A stretch of DNA of 64,000 nt from Phalacrocorax aristotelis (taxonomy: Eukaryota > Chordata > Aves > Suliformes > Phalacrocoracidae): contig NC_134276.1 in the NCBI RefSeq assembly GCF_949628215.1, forward strand, positions 132,370,125 to 132,434,124, written 5' to 3'. A program made the translations under genes and the position numbers. How positions within the stretch are numbered: the stretch's first letter is position 1; the number at the start of each line of letters is the position of its first letter. The notes beneath the pieces were generated by a model. The model made no database searches, was not told the DNA's origin, and saw nothing but the letters and a program-made list of their open reading frames with translations. Positions 15,001 through 26,920 of this stretch are shown in pieces.

Positions 15001-18000
15001 GGACTGACAGGGAGAGCTGAGACCCCTAAATGACCCTGTTTAATAAAACTCTCACGCTGTTCTTGTGTTTTGAACAGGCAGAGGGGAGGGAATGAATGGT
15101 GGTGTCATGGCCATGCTTATCTTCCTGCTTCAGGCAAACATTTCCTCTCTACTCATCACTTCCTTTCTTACCAGTGCAATCTTCAGCAATTGCTCCTAGT
15201 GGTGAAGAACACCCATTTGTGCCCTGAGTTTTGGAAAAGGGCTTCTGGAACCTTGGTCCATAGGGCTTTTGAGGGTCCTGTCCTCTCTCAGGCAGTAATG
15301 ATGAAAGTTTAATAGTAGCCTTCTTAATAGGATCTGTGTGATAGAAATACCTGGTTTGATTAGGTCTACCTCAGAACACTTTCCAGACTGTAGTGAGGCT
15401 GACTTTCTTGGATAAGAATTGAGAAAAAAGTTGTGCCCCATGGTATCCAGTCTCTATTAGATGCCTACACTGCTATGTCCAGAGAAGTTTGTAGTTCCTC
15501 ATCCACTTTCCTTATCAGTGTCACTACCATTTCCCACACAGGAGGAGGTTACTATGAGATTTTCCAAGAAGCAGCAGTTGGATGCAGATTTTGTCTCCAT
15601 GCAACACCCATGTCTCTCTTCTTGTCTTGTGTTGCTTTTGCCTTGCTGTAAGGTTTCTCATATTCTTGCTCACAAGACCAGCAATTCAAAGGCTGCTTTG
15701 AACTGCTTGCTTTTAGGACTTGCATGTTCCTTAAGTTGCGCTGGACTCAGGCATTGACAGCAGTGTGTCCTATGTCTGTCTCCATAGTTTCATTACCTTC
15801 AGCTTCCTTTTCATTGGTGTTCTGTAGACTGGCAAATCCTGGACTACCCTTCACAGCTTCATTCGGTTGTCAGGGAAAAGTGGGTTATAAAACTCCATCA
15901 GTCCGCTGTTCTCAACTCTAGTCATGCTGCTGGTAACATTCATGCACCTCTCACCCAAGAGAAGAGTACTTCATGAAGGAAGGGGTTATTTTTACCTGTC
16001 ATCTTTCTCTACAGTCTTCTGCACAGAGCACAAAAAATGAGACCACTATAGAGGAGGAGCTGGGCCTTGTGGGAGCCTCAGCTGATGACACCGAGGCTGA
16101 GCTCATCCATAGTATTTGTGAGACTGAACTTCTAGATGGTAAGTGTGGCTGCCACCAAGGAGCACTGGCTCCGTCTGCCTCTGTGAAAGAAAAGGTATGG
16201 TAGGTAACTGATCCAGAAGGAGGAAGGCTGTTTCCTTCAGAAGGAAACACTGTCATTTTTGTCTGGTGTCAGTTTCTATGTAGGCTGTCTGTTTCTTTGC
16301 TCTGCCTCTCTGGAGGTGGTTTTTCAATAGTGAAAGTGAGTCAACCAGTTTCTATAGTCTGCAGGAGTCCTGGGATAAATTAATTAATTGTTCTTAAAGG
16401 GCTGCACAAACAGTGCTCTCATACTTGTGGTCTTTATCCTCACTCTCTAGGGAAACACCTGTTCTCTGCCTTTGTTCCACTGGTGCTCAAGATCTGCAAC
16501 AACCCTGGGGTCTATAGTGATTCAGCACTCTCGGCTGCTGCAGCCCTGACTCTTGGCAAAATGTGCATGATCAGGTAATGCCTAGCTGTGCCGCTGTTCT
16601 CTTCCCAGCATTCATAGTACTAAAGCACAAGCAAACATTGCAACTCCTTTCCTGTGGAGAGAGCAAACAGAAAGAGTGTTGTGGTTTAGTCCCAGCCAGC
16701 AACCAAGCACCACACAGCTACTCACTCACTCCCCTCCCCAATGGGATGGGGGAGAGAATCGGAAGAGTAAAAGTGAGAAAACTCGGGTGTTGAGACGAAG
16801 GCAGTTTAATAGGCAAAGCAAAAGCCACACCTGCAAGCAAAGCAAAACAAGGAATTCAATCACTACCTCCCGTGGGCAGGCAGGTGCTCAGCCATCTCCA
16901 GGAAAGCAGGTCTCCATCGCATGTAACACTTATTTGGGAAGACAAATGCCATCACTGTGAACGTCGCCCCCTTCTTCTTCCCCCAGCTTTATATGCTGAG
17001 CATGATATCCTATGGTGTGGGATATCTCTTTGGTCAGTTGGGGTCAGCTGTCACTGCTGTGTCCCCTCCCATCTTCTTGTGCACCCAGCAGAGCATGGGA
17101 AGCTGAAAAAGTCCTTGACTACTGTAAGCACTACTTAGCAACAGCTAAAGCACCTCCGCATTATCAACACTGTTTTCAGCACAAATCCAAAACATAGCCC
17201 ATACTAGCTACCATGAAGAAAATTAACTCTATCCCCACCAAAACAAGGACAGTGTTTGTAGATTTTGGGTTGGTTTGGGGTTTTTTTGTCTCACTGCTTT
17301 ACAAGAGATGGAATTTTGGTATCTATGCCTTCTTTTCTGTACCCTATCTTGACAGCTCCGAGTTCTGTGACTCCCACTTGCGTCTGCTGTTCACTATGAT
17401 GGAGAAGTCCACTCTGGCTGGTGTGAGATCTAACCTCATTATTGCAGCAGGAGATTTGGCCATCCGTTTCCCCAACCTGTTGGAGCCTTGGACATCACAT
17501 CTCTATGCCAGGTAATGCTACACTCACTGCTGGGAGAGGACAGGTGATGAGAGTTCTGTGGAAGGGTGATACTGGACCTCCAGAAGGTGAGAATGACCCA
17601 GGAAACCAAATTTGAAGGTGTCAGTGCAGGGAGACAACAGACCTGGGCTGTGGAGTAGGCTGTCATAGGTATCAGTAACTTAGAGATATTCACTCAGATG
17701 CTTTCTGCAGTAACTATATGCTTCTATCAGGTTGCGGGACCCCTGCCCAAGCGTGAGGCAGACGGCAGGACAGGTGATGACTCACCTCATCCTCAAAGAC
17801 ATGGTAAAAGTGAAGGGCCAAGTGAGTCAAATGGCAGCTCTGCTTGTAGACCCAGAGGAGGCAATCGCAGGAGTGGCTCAGAACTTTTTCAGTGAACTCT
17901 CCAACAAGGCAAGTGGATGTTCAGTGACCTTAATTCACAAGAGTGGGGAAGGGCTGGTGGAGGCTGGGTCAATGACACAAAAGTTGAGTCCTGGAGAAGT

Positions 18001-21000
18001 TGTGTCAGTGATGTAGAGGTCTGTCCCTCTTCACCTAAATGAGGGTAGGTAAAGGACATTTTGCAACAATGAGTTTTGTTTCAGCCCTGCTGTTGCTGAA
18101 TTTTACCTCATCCATTCCCATTGGAAGGCAGGCTCCAAACCCTTTGCTTTCTTGTGTACAGCTAGCACAGGGTTGGGAACAGTTTTCTGCAGTTTGCCTT
18201 TAGGCCTTACAACAGAGCTCCCTAAGCTTAAGGCTCAGGGAGTGCATCATTTCTGAAACCCTTCAAAGCTGTTATTGGCTGTGTGACATTGAGATACTTA
18301 AGTTGAAGCAATAACAGCCCAAGTGGTTAAGAAGAGTAACGACGTTACCCCTGTACACTGTTCATTCAACATGAAGGCTGCTGCAGGCCCTTCAGAGTTT
18401 GAGATTTACTGCCTGAGAAGCTGTAATGATACTGGGTCTTTACTATCTTAGCTTGCTCTGTTACAAGCAGAGCCAGGCACCTGACTGCACTGACTTTCTA
18501 TCTCTGCAGTGTCTGTGACAAAACCATGAAAAAGCAGTGGCAGAAGGAACATGGATTGGGCCTTTTTAGGCAAGATGGGAGGCAGTTCCTTAAGCTGAAA
18601 TGCTGTGTAAGCTTCCTTTATCAGGAAGCTGTTTTGTTCGGTTGTGATAAGGTTGGAAAGCAAAGAAACTGCATCCAAGTTTGCCAAAGAGCAGAGCTGT
18701 TGCAAATCATGGTTCGCAGTTGTTGTTAGCTTGTTGGGTGTTTTGTTTGTTTGTTTCTTCCCCCCTTAGCTTCAGCCAAGTAGTCCTGGATAGGTTGGCT
18801 GGCTGTGTACAGCTCATTTCAAAAAGTTGATGTTCTCAGTCAGTAGATTCGGGGTGGGGAGAAAGGAGGTAATTTTAGTGGACAGCTTATTTGGCTTGAC
18901 TCAAGTTGTCCTTCATAATTCTGTATCTTATGTAGAATCTTGTATCCTGCACAGGGTAATGCCATCTATAACCTGCTTCCAGACATAATCAGTCATCTCT
19001 CAGATCCTAACGGCGGTGTAGAGGAGGAATCCTTCCACACTATTATGAGGTATTCTGGGGTTAAAGAAATCTCTTTTGACCAGGACTCTGTTCATGCAAA
19101 GTGGGTGCCAGATCCAGGGAAGAGAAACTACAGTGACATATACAAAATGCTTTTTTCAGTTGTTCTTGATCTGATTTTTTTCAACCTGCATCTGAAATGG
19201 AGTCATGCTGAGGGGAATTGATTCTAAAGCCAAATAACTGGGGGTGAAGAGAGACTCTACAAAGAGTTTCCACCATCTCATTCAAAATTACTTTCCCTCT
19301 AGAAAAGGAGAACAGTTGGGTTTATGCATGGATATGTGGATATGCACCATTAGGAGAACTCAACAGATTTTAAAGACACTGCCACCTTTGTCATTTTGGT
19401 GGTCTACTGGATTTTTGTGGGCAGTTTTAGTAAAACTGTAGTTAATGTAACAGGTTTGGGGGGGCTTTTTTTATTTCAAGAAAGCCTTGCTTACATTGTG
19501 GAGAGGTTCCGGTTTAACTCAGAAATGGCAGTGGCAAATCAAGTTATTTCTGTTTATGTGTAGGGAAGTGTTGGTAGTGCTGGTGAGACCTTGCCTGGAA
19601 TACCACCACGGTTCTGGTCACTTAGTTAAAGAAAGATGAACTAATGCTAGAAAAAATGCAAAGGCAGGACTATTGAGGATACGTTCTCTGCTCTGTATCT
19701 TAGAAAAGAAGTTGTGTGGTGGTTGTAGACATAACAAAGACTCAACAAGGATGTGCTTAGAGCAGTTATATCGAGGCCAGTGGCAACCTGACTGAGCTTA
19801 ACTTAGCAGAAAAGTTGGTACAACAAAAAAGGAGGTTGGCAGGACCTTCTTAATAAACAGAAGTTACTCAGTGATTTCTATGAGGACATCACGCAAAATG
19901 CACAAGCACTTAATTGTGTTAAAGTCCATGTCTCTCTCCCTCAAAAAGCTAAGAAAGATGTGGGCTCAGGGTAGCATTTAAGTTCTGTTAGGCTTTGTTC
20001 CCACTTTAGTGCAAAGTAATGCTCACTTTCACACTGATCCAAAATACGGAACACACCTTCAGCAAACTAATAACGAAAAAGTCACAGGAGCAGTTTTGAG
20101 TGGGGAAAAAAAGTATTGCGAGTCACCCTGCTCCCCTCAATGTCTGCTTGTCAGGCATACTAGCCTTCCAGCACAGCTTGTGAAGTGAGGAGATTGTCTG
20201 GAGGTGTCGTTCTTAAAACTGGATGGAAGGAGCTGATCAAAAGTCGACACTGCAGCCTGTTCAGCATCCCTCCTACCTCAGACCCCACACAGACATTAGC
20301 AATTCTCACTCCAGACCTGCAAGGGTCTTTGCTTTAGCTGGATTTCTTAGTTTCATCCTAGGCAGGTGATATTAAGCAAACATGCAGTTTTAATGACATG
20401 TTATGTTCCCCAACAGGGACTGTGATTACTATTTGGAATATATATATGTATATGCATATAGCTTCTCCTGAACAAAGTCTGAGGCATGCAGAGCTCTCTT
20501 GTCTTCTTTTGAAGGACCACCCAGCTGATCACTGGATAGGATAGCTGCAAGCATCCTATGGTGTAGGCAGAAATGGGGTTTCCTCTCTGGGCTTTCAACC
20601 TTGCCATTTTCTTTTCCTTTGCAGACATCTGTTTTCATATATTACAAAAGACAAACAGACAGAGAGCTTGGTGGAGAAGCTTTGTCAGCGATTCCGGACT
20701 GCCAGGTGGGTTGTACTCCTAATTTTCGTGACAAGCAAGTCTGCTTCTTGGGAATTGTTTCAAGAAACTAGCTTGTATACAGTGGTTGTAACAGGTTCCC
20801 ATTGTATCCTTCAAGTGGCAAAGTGACAAATGCTGACCTAAGCTGGATTAGGTCCCCTTTTCTTTTTTCTGTCTTCGTCCAAAAAAGACATGAATAAATA
20901 TGTATAAATTAAGGCTTTGGATCTTATTACACTGTGATTGGCCCCTCTTCCTCTCCTCCTTTCTTAGAGAAAAGGTTTTGTGATAATTTAGATCTGCGTT

Positions 21001-23864
21001 ACAGCTGAGCAAGGAGACACCCCACGCGTGGGTTATGCACGTCTCTGGCCCTCCTCCACAGGCATCTCAGCTAAGAAATCGATGTGTTCAACTGAGAGGT
21101 TGGGATCTCCCCAGCAGTCCTGCCTGGGGTGATCTCGACTATGTTGCTGATATAGTCCTGCCCTTGTTCTGAGTGCACGGGCTGCTGCGTACAAACTCTA
21201 TGCCTGGGACTCTGTTTTCATATTCAAGGGCTTGTGTTACTACATATATATGCCTTTGCTGTGCTCTGTCTGCAAGATGTGTATGCCTTGCTTATGGTAC
21301 TGATTACAGAGTACATGGTGCAGGACCCATCCTATGAATCTAGGATATTATTTTGCTTCCTGGGTTTTAGGGTTGTTTGCACCTTTTCCAAGCCACAACT
21401 TCACTGACACAGACGTACACTCTGCGCCCCCACAATAAGATAGTAGAAATTTATCTACCTCTGTTGTGTGATTTCAGTGGTATCTTCATTTTACCTTCCA
21501 CTGGATTTGGTGCACCCTGCCTTCCTCCATTCCTTTGGTTTTCCTTTGTGGCTTTGCCCTTGAGGTTTAAGCTGTGTCTGCTTATCTTGGCCGTTTGTAC
21601 GCAGTGCCTGGGCATGTGACCTGCTCAGCTGCCTCAGGGAGTTGCATATTCCCCAGAAACACTTAAATTGTTTCCTGAGCTGCCATGGAGTGGCCCCTCT
21701 CTGCAAAATTGCCTCCCATGAACACTGGTGAGCTCTTCACGCCACATTTGTAAAGAACCTTCTGCGTGTAAGCCATGTGTAGCCTTTACTAAAATGCCCT
21801 AATATTTCTGTACCACAAGATCATCAGTTTCATGCACACTAGCAGTAATGCTAGAGCAAGACTCTCGCTCCAGGCTAAAATAGGAGCTTGTCAGAAAAGA
21901 TTTTGCAGCCGCCTCCTCAGCATTTCTGGAACTCTAAACATAGCAACATGCCAAGTATAATTCAGACTTTAAATGTGGAAACACCTGGATGCTACAGCTT
22001 TGTTCTCCATCTGTCTGCATTTGGACAGTGCATTCTGGAAGGGTATATGCAAGACACACTTCTGGACCTCTGCTTTGTATATATTAATAATAGGGGCTTT
22101 GGCTTAGGTTTTTTTCTTCCCATTCCATCACAGTGAGCTACATTAAAGATGTTATTTTATTATTTTTCCTTTTTTTTCCCTCCCCCTTTTTTTCCCAGTA
22201 ACTTTTGCTGGAATTTGAATGTCAACTTCCTTTGAAACAGCGGTTATTTGTTCACTTTATATATTAGTGAAAATGGCTTTCTTTATGTCACTGGCCAGGA
22301 GAGAGAGAACATCACATAAAGCTTCTGCTTGAGACTATCTCAAACATGCAAAAATGAGCAGACAGCTTTCTGTTGTTATACAGCTGAAATAACGCCCTTC
22401 AAGAGGAGTCCTCACCTCACTGGGTGTATTTTTTCCTCCTAGCTGGCAATAACTTCTGACACTTTTAAACAAGTGACTCTTTAACAGTGAAGCCTTCATG
22501 TTTTTCTGACAGATACTAAGTCAGTGTCTTTGGAATACAGACATGGTTGTGAAGTGGTTAGTATGGTATGGCATGGTACTCTGTAACTGGCGTGTAATAG
22601 AACAAGCTCAATCTCGTGTTCTGCAGGGCAGAAGCATCTGCAGGAAATGCTTCATCCCTGTATGCTGTAGTTCTAGGTAGGATGTGCTCATCCTTACACA
22701 CCCCTTTTTATAACAGCTAAAGGCAATCTTTGTCTTTCCCAGAACTGAGCGCCAATACCGGGATCTGTCCCACTGCCTTACTCTGCTTTCCCTCTCGGAA
22801 CGCGGCATTCACAAGCTGCAGGACAACTTTGACTGCTTTGCAGACAAGCTCCAAGACCCAGTTGTCTACAGTTGTTTCCAAACTGTGCTGGCTCGATTCC
22901 GCAGAGCAGGTGGCAAATCTGAGACAAAAGTAAGGATGGGGGGCAAGTGTCCAGGGCAGGAAAACCATTGCTTTTTGCACACAATGATTGGAAAGCCCTG
23001 CAGTTCTCCATATTAAGCAGGCTAGTCCTTGCCCCCAACAATTTATCAGAGAACCAAATGGCAATTCTGATGTGGATGTAACACTTCTCTCCCCACACAC
23101 TCTTTTTCTTCACTTTTCTTCTTCCCCCCCACCCCCATCTTCATAAGGTTCTGGTTGACGAGCTGGAGCAGAAGCTGTCTGCCACCCATAACCGAGGGCT
23201 GGATTCAGCAGAGACATGCCAGGAAGGTAGTGGAACTCCAATGCCACAGCCAGCCAAGCGGAAAACAAAAAGTATGTTCCATTTGTGAGACTTCTGCCTT
23301 CCCCCTGATCCTGCAGTCCAGCAGAGACACCTAGGGACTTTTTCTCACCCTTACAGACGGAATGGCTTCAATGCATACTTTTTTTCCTTTTTTAATTTTT
23401 TCTTTTTTTCTTTTTTCTTTTTTATTTTTGTTTCTTGGCAGGTTCATACCGCCAGCCCCTGAGCACAGCCAACAGGGATGAAGATTTTGTCACACCCCCG
23501 CCTCGCACCCTCCGAAACCATAAGCGTACCCAAAAGCGTCCTCCACCCAAAAAAGCTATTATCACCTTCTCCAGTGATGAGGAGAGCAGCTCTGAGGATG
23601 GTAAGGCATTGTACATGTTTGCTCAAATGGTGAAAGTAAGACTATAGATTTGGCCCATCAGGATATTCCTTTGGTAATGGGCAGAAGGGGTGTAGGGCTT
23701 CAGAGCACTGCTTAGGTTGCCTGTAGCTCTCTCTGCTCAAGGCAATGGAGTGCTGGTTATTGATACGTTTTACTCTCTTAGAGCTATCGGCAGAATTAAT
23801 AGACGAAGAAACCCCCACCAAAACAACTCCCATCACCAGATCTTCAGCCCGCCGGCTGCGCTGA
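1..23864 (+). CDS. NCAPD2: NCAPD2, condensin I subunit D2 (5'-partial, 31 coding exons)
   Basis: HEAT-repeat, non-SMC subunit of condensin I, which works with SMC2, SMC4, NCAPH and NCAPG to compact mitotic chromosomes. I read 1376 residues to the stop. Human is about 1401, so roughly 37 N-terminal codons lie upstream. Recognisable blocks: QHFDTLYSLL near the start, QMLQHFEHIAPVF, the conserved Cnd1 core (GDLAIRFPNLLEPW, then VMTHLILKDMVKVKGQ), and a basic, Ser/Asp-rich tail with SSDEESSSED ending SARRLR. Exons: 1-14, 126-201, 359-417, 870-1051, 1516-1655, 1994-2121, 2202-2325, 2407-2554, 3107-3304, 3809-3943, 4504-4588, 5188-5362, 5635-5756, 6695-6937, 8845-9019, 10720-10804, 10957-11090, 12455-12587, 14139-14223, 14327-14488, 14632-14849, 16015-16138, 16451-16574, 17356-17511, 17731-17908, 18955-19049, 20625-20705, 22743-22929, 23148-23271, 23442-23600, 23782-23864. 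All introns are GT-AG except the one after 17908 (GC-AG). Exon 14 codes for a divergent Cys-rich stretch. No frame breaks were seen. Confidence 0.97.
12614..12645. repeat. 16-bp perfect tandem duplication in an NCAPD2 intron
   Basis: The unit ttgtccagaaacaggg occurs twice in direct succession (12614-12629 and 12630-12645), 26 bases downstream of the exon ending at 12587. It is probably a recent slippage or duplication event and could be a length polymorphism. No function is suggested. Confidence 0.9.
16680..17251 (-). mobile_element. Solo LTR of an endogenous retrovirus, reverse orientation, in NCAPD2 intron 23
   Basis: A 572-bp element running, on the minus strand, from TGTCC at 17251 to ACA at 16680, so it has TG...CA ends. 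It is flanked by GTGT on both sides (16676-16679 and 17252-17255), consistent with a short target-site duplication. On the minus strand a TATAAA lies at 16993-16988 and an ATTAAA at 16810-16805, the order expected of an LTR promoter and polyadenylation signal. I recognise the sequence as a very common LTR of neoavian genomes but cannot name the subfamily. No gag, pol or env lies beside it, so it is read as a solo LTR left by recombination. It is antisense to NCAPD2. Confidence 0.85.
17909..17910 (+). other. NCAPD2: Non-canonical GC splice donor (GC-AG intron) in NCAPD2
   Basis: The exon 17731-17908 ends in AAC AAG and is followed by GCAAGTGG. The next exon opens at 18955 after CTGCACAG and reads Gly-Asn-Ala-Ile-Tyr, matching the human protein across the join (Lys|Gly-Asn-Ala). 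No GT nearby keeps both frame and protein match. AAG|GCAAGT is the consensus of functional GC donors, which are otherwise perfect matches to U1 snRNA. Confidence 0.88.
19575..19640 (+). repeat. Possible degraded CR1 relic in an NCAPD2 intron
   Basis: The stretch reading ggtgagaccttgcctggaat resembles a well-known internal segment of CR1 LINEs (the word run around gtgagacc...cctggaatac, then a ggttctgg-like tract). Similarity fades quickly on both sides, so the edges are guesses and chance similarity is possible. Confidence 0.35.
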
Positions 23865-23925
23865 GGGAACCATCTGCTACTGTCTTTAACTAAAAATAAA
23901 ACTCATTTTATGCAGCAGTCGTCTT
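23865..23925 (+). promoter_or_regulatory. NCAPD2: NCAPD2 3' UTR and polyadenylation signal
   Basis: AATAAA lies at 23895-23900, only 31 bases after the stop codon, giving a 3' UTR of roughly 50-60 bases if used. A second AATAAA at 23964-23969 offers a slightly longer end. Confidence 0.8.
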
Positions 23926-24467
23926 CTCTTGTCTGAACTACTCCATAATATGACAGTGCTTTAAATAAAGAAGTTATACACCAGGCTAAAGTGACTCTAA
24001 GGCTGTCTTTTGGTATCTCCACAAAGAAAGGCAGTGAGGAGCATAGCTGCCACTTGGACTGTTTTTGCTCTGGCTTTGCAGATGAAAGTAAGCTGTTCTG
24101 ATTTAAAAAAAAGAAAAAGTCTGGAAGAAAGTCTAAGAAGAGCCAAACTAACCACAGAGTTCAAAATGCCTATTCTCTTCCCCTTTTGTACATGGTTGTA
24201 AGTCTACCTTCCAGCACAGGATGATCACTGATATGATTTTGTTGGGCTTAGGCCCTTTTATGTTTGATCCTTTTTGAAGCTCTTGCCCTGCAAATCCCAG
24301 CAGGGCTTCAAGGGGAAGTTACCTGCATCTTTTTCTTGTACAGATCTTTGCAAAGATGACTTGAGGGATTTGGTGGGGAGGGGGGAGAAAGGCTATTAAA
24401 CTATAGCTAGAGTGCTTCAACAGAGCTTACACAAAGTGAGTAGGAAAAAAATACAACTTCGAAAAGT

Positions 24468-24547
24468 TTTGGGGGTTTTTTTTGGGTTTTTTTTTTTTGT
24501 TTGTTTGTTTTTTTTCAAAAAAGGAAACAAACAAGCCCAAAAAACTT
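24468..24547. repeat. T-rich tract with inverted A-rich partner
   Basis: Runs of T and G (ttttttgggttttttttttt, then gtttgtttg repeats) are followed after about 10 bases by aaaaaaggaaacaaacaagc, roughly the reverse complement of the second half. Single-stranded DNA or RNA here could fold into a hairpin. It may be a decayed retroposon tail. Confidence 0.6.
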
Positions 24548-25599
24548 TAAAATTATCTTTGCCTAACTGATTTTCTCAAGTTACCAAGTATACTGGAGGT
24601 ACTGGTTGTCTTGCTGCACTTTTTGGAATATTTGCAGTGAATCCAGCGAGGACTGGCACTTAGGTCTTTACTTCCAGGAATGCCACATCACTGTTCACGT
24701 CAGTCCTGGCACTCCTTGGACAGCCATGTGAACATGAAGTGCCCTAAGTCTGAATTTGTGTTAATCCCATAAACAACCTTTAACCCCCTGTCTCACAGGG
24801 AAACTGGCATTTGTCCCAGAGCTATTAGTACAGAATTATTTCCTCCTACCCGTCAGTTGCCTAGAAAGCAGACTAGTGACTGACTGGCTGGGCAGGAATC
24901 AGAAGGGTCCTCCGATCAGCAGGTTCCTGCAGATGTTCCGCATTCTCTGACTCTGAGGATCTACCACGTTCCTACAGTTGTTGTGGTCACCCTTGGTTTG
25001 TGAGCAAGTAGAGCCTGCTGCTTGGTTCTCTGGCCTGGCTGCATAAGTAGTGATAAAAGACTACTGTAGCTTATTTTGATCACTATTCTAAAAAAAGAAA
25101 GTAGAAATTGCATAGCTTTACAGTGGCTATGTTTTTTAATATGCTTAATATTTAATATTTAAAAGCCTATGTAAATGTTTTTTTTAATGCCAATACCTGA
25201 ACAGATATAAAAACAGTAGCTGCTTGTAGAAGCAAGTAGACAAGGGAATGATGGGATGATAGGTGTATTTACTGGGGTGGGACATGTGAACCACCCTCAA
25301 GTCCCATGGCTCATTTGAAAGATCTGCCCCCTTTGCTGCCATTAGTATAATAGCCAGATACCAATATAACCCCCACCAAATCCAGAGCGCCCCAGTAAGA
25401 ACAGGACAATCATGTGAAATACAAAGATCAGAAAGCTACAGCAATATTGTCCCTCTTGCCCATCTTCCATGATAAAATATTCCATGAAGGCTACAAGAGA
25501 CAGGCAGCAGCTATGGCATTAACAGTAAATAAGACACATGGTCACGCATGCTGTACATGATTCCCCCAGCACCACCCACAGGGTAAGTCACTCACAAAT

Positions 25600-26920
25600 A
25601 GGAACAAAAGAAAAAGAACAGCATATATGGATTTCTACCCAGGCTCAATGCTTTACAAGTCTCTGCAGTGAATCGGAGGTGGGAGGCTGCTGTATGGACT
25701 CCTATATGACAAGTCACAGAAACTGCTGAAGCAGGTGAATTGAGCCAGTTTGCAGAAGTAAAGGCCATCCAGCTGGCCTTAGACATTGCTGAATGAGAAA
25801 AGTGGCCAGTGCTCTGTCTCTATACTGACTCATGGATGGCAGCAAATGCCCTGTGGGGCTGGTTACAGAAGTGGAAGCAGAGCAACTGGCAGCGCAGAGG
25901 CAAACCCATCTGGGCTTCCACATGATATTGCTGCCCAGGTAGAGAACCTTGTTGTGAAAGTACCTCATGTGGATGCTCACATCCCCAAGAGTTGGGCCAC
26001 TGAAGAACATCAAAACAACCAGCAGATGGGTCTGGCTGCTAAGACTGGAGTGGCTCAGGTGGATCTGTACTGGCAACATAAGGGTGAACTAGCTTGGTGG
26101 GCCTTCAGGCCCTCAAGGGAGAGATGCAACATACAGACGGGCTCTTGATCGAGGGGTGGACTTGACTATGGACACTGTTGTGCAGGTCATCCATGAATGT
26201 GAAATGTGTGCTGCAGTCAAGCAAGCCAAGCGAGTAAGGCCTTTGTGGTATGGGGGACAATGACTAAAATATAAATATGGGGAGACCTGGCAGATTGACT
26301 ATATCACACTCCCTCAGACCCGCCAAGGCAAGCACCATGTGCTGACAACAGTGGAAGCAGCCACCGGCTGGCTGGAAACATATCCTGTGCCCTATGCCAA
26401 TGCCCGGAACTCTATCCTGGGCCTGGAAAAACAAGTCTTATGGTGACATGGCACCCCAGAGAAAACTGAGTCAGACAATGGGACTGATTTCCAAAACACC
26501 CTCACAGACACCTGGGCCAAAGAGCATAGCAAGGAGTGGGTGTGTCACATCCCCTATCATGCACCAGCCTCCAGGAAAATCTAATGATACAATGGACTGT
26601 TAAAGACTACACTAAGAGCAATGGCAGGTAGGACATTTAAATACTGGGATATATGTTTAGCAAAAGCTACCTGGTTAGTCAACACTAGGGGGTCTGCCAA
26701 TCGAGCTGGCCCCGCCCAATCAGCTGTGGAAGGGCTAAAGTCCCTGTAGTGCACGTAAAAAAAATACGCTGGGGAAAACAGTCTGGGTTATTCCTGTCTT
26801 GGGCAAAGGCAAACCCACTCATGGAATTGGTTTTGCTCGAGGACCTGGGTGCACATGTTGACAATAGTGCAGTGAGGGAGATATGGAGGGAGGGAAGGAA
26901 CAAGGTGGCCATAAAATGGT
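25600..26920 (+). mobile_element. Decayed endogenous retrovirus pol fragment (RNase H end and integrase)
   Basis: In shifting plus-strand frames the sequence carries the end of a retroviral RNase H (a Tyr-Thr-Asp-Ser-Trp block near 25.82 kb) and an integrase. The Cys-x2-Cys half of the zinc finger is near 26.2 kb, the first catalytic Asp is at 26297-26299, and the second, in a Ser-Asp-Asn-Gly block, is at 26474-26476. The expected catalytic Glu near 26580 is not present in the local reading. In-frame stops and frameshifts are frequent (for example tga near 25793), so this is a dead remnant. No flanking LTR pair was found. The class of retrovirus is undetermined. Confidence 0.85.

Noticed and set aside
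19422-19452. ttttagtaaaa tract complementary to the U5 snRNA loop, considered as SCARNA10/U85 (which lies in an NCAPD2 intron in human)
   Set aside because: No box C and no exact box D, and the ACA is about 20 bases from the would-be pocket rather than 14-16. No convincing scaRNA was found in any NCAPD2 intron, though I cannot exclude one without a covariance-model search.
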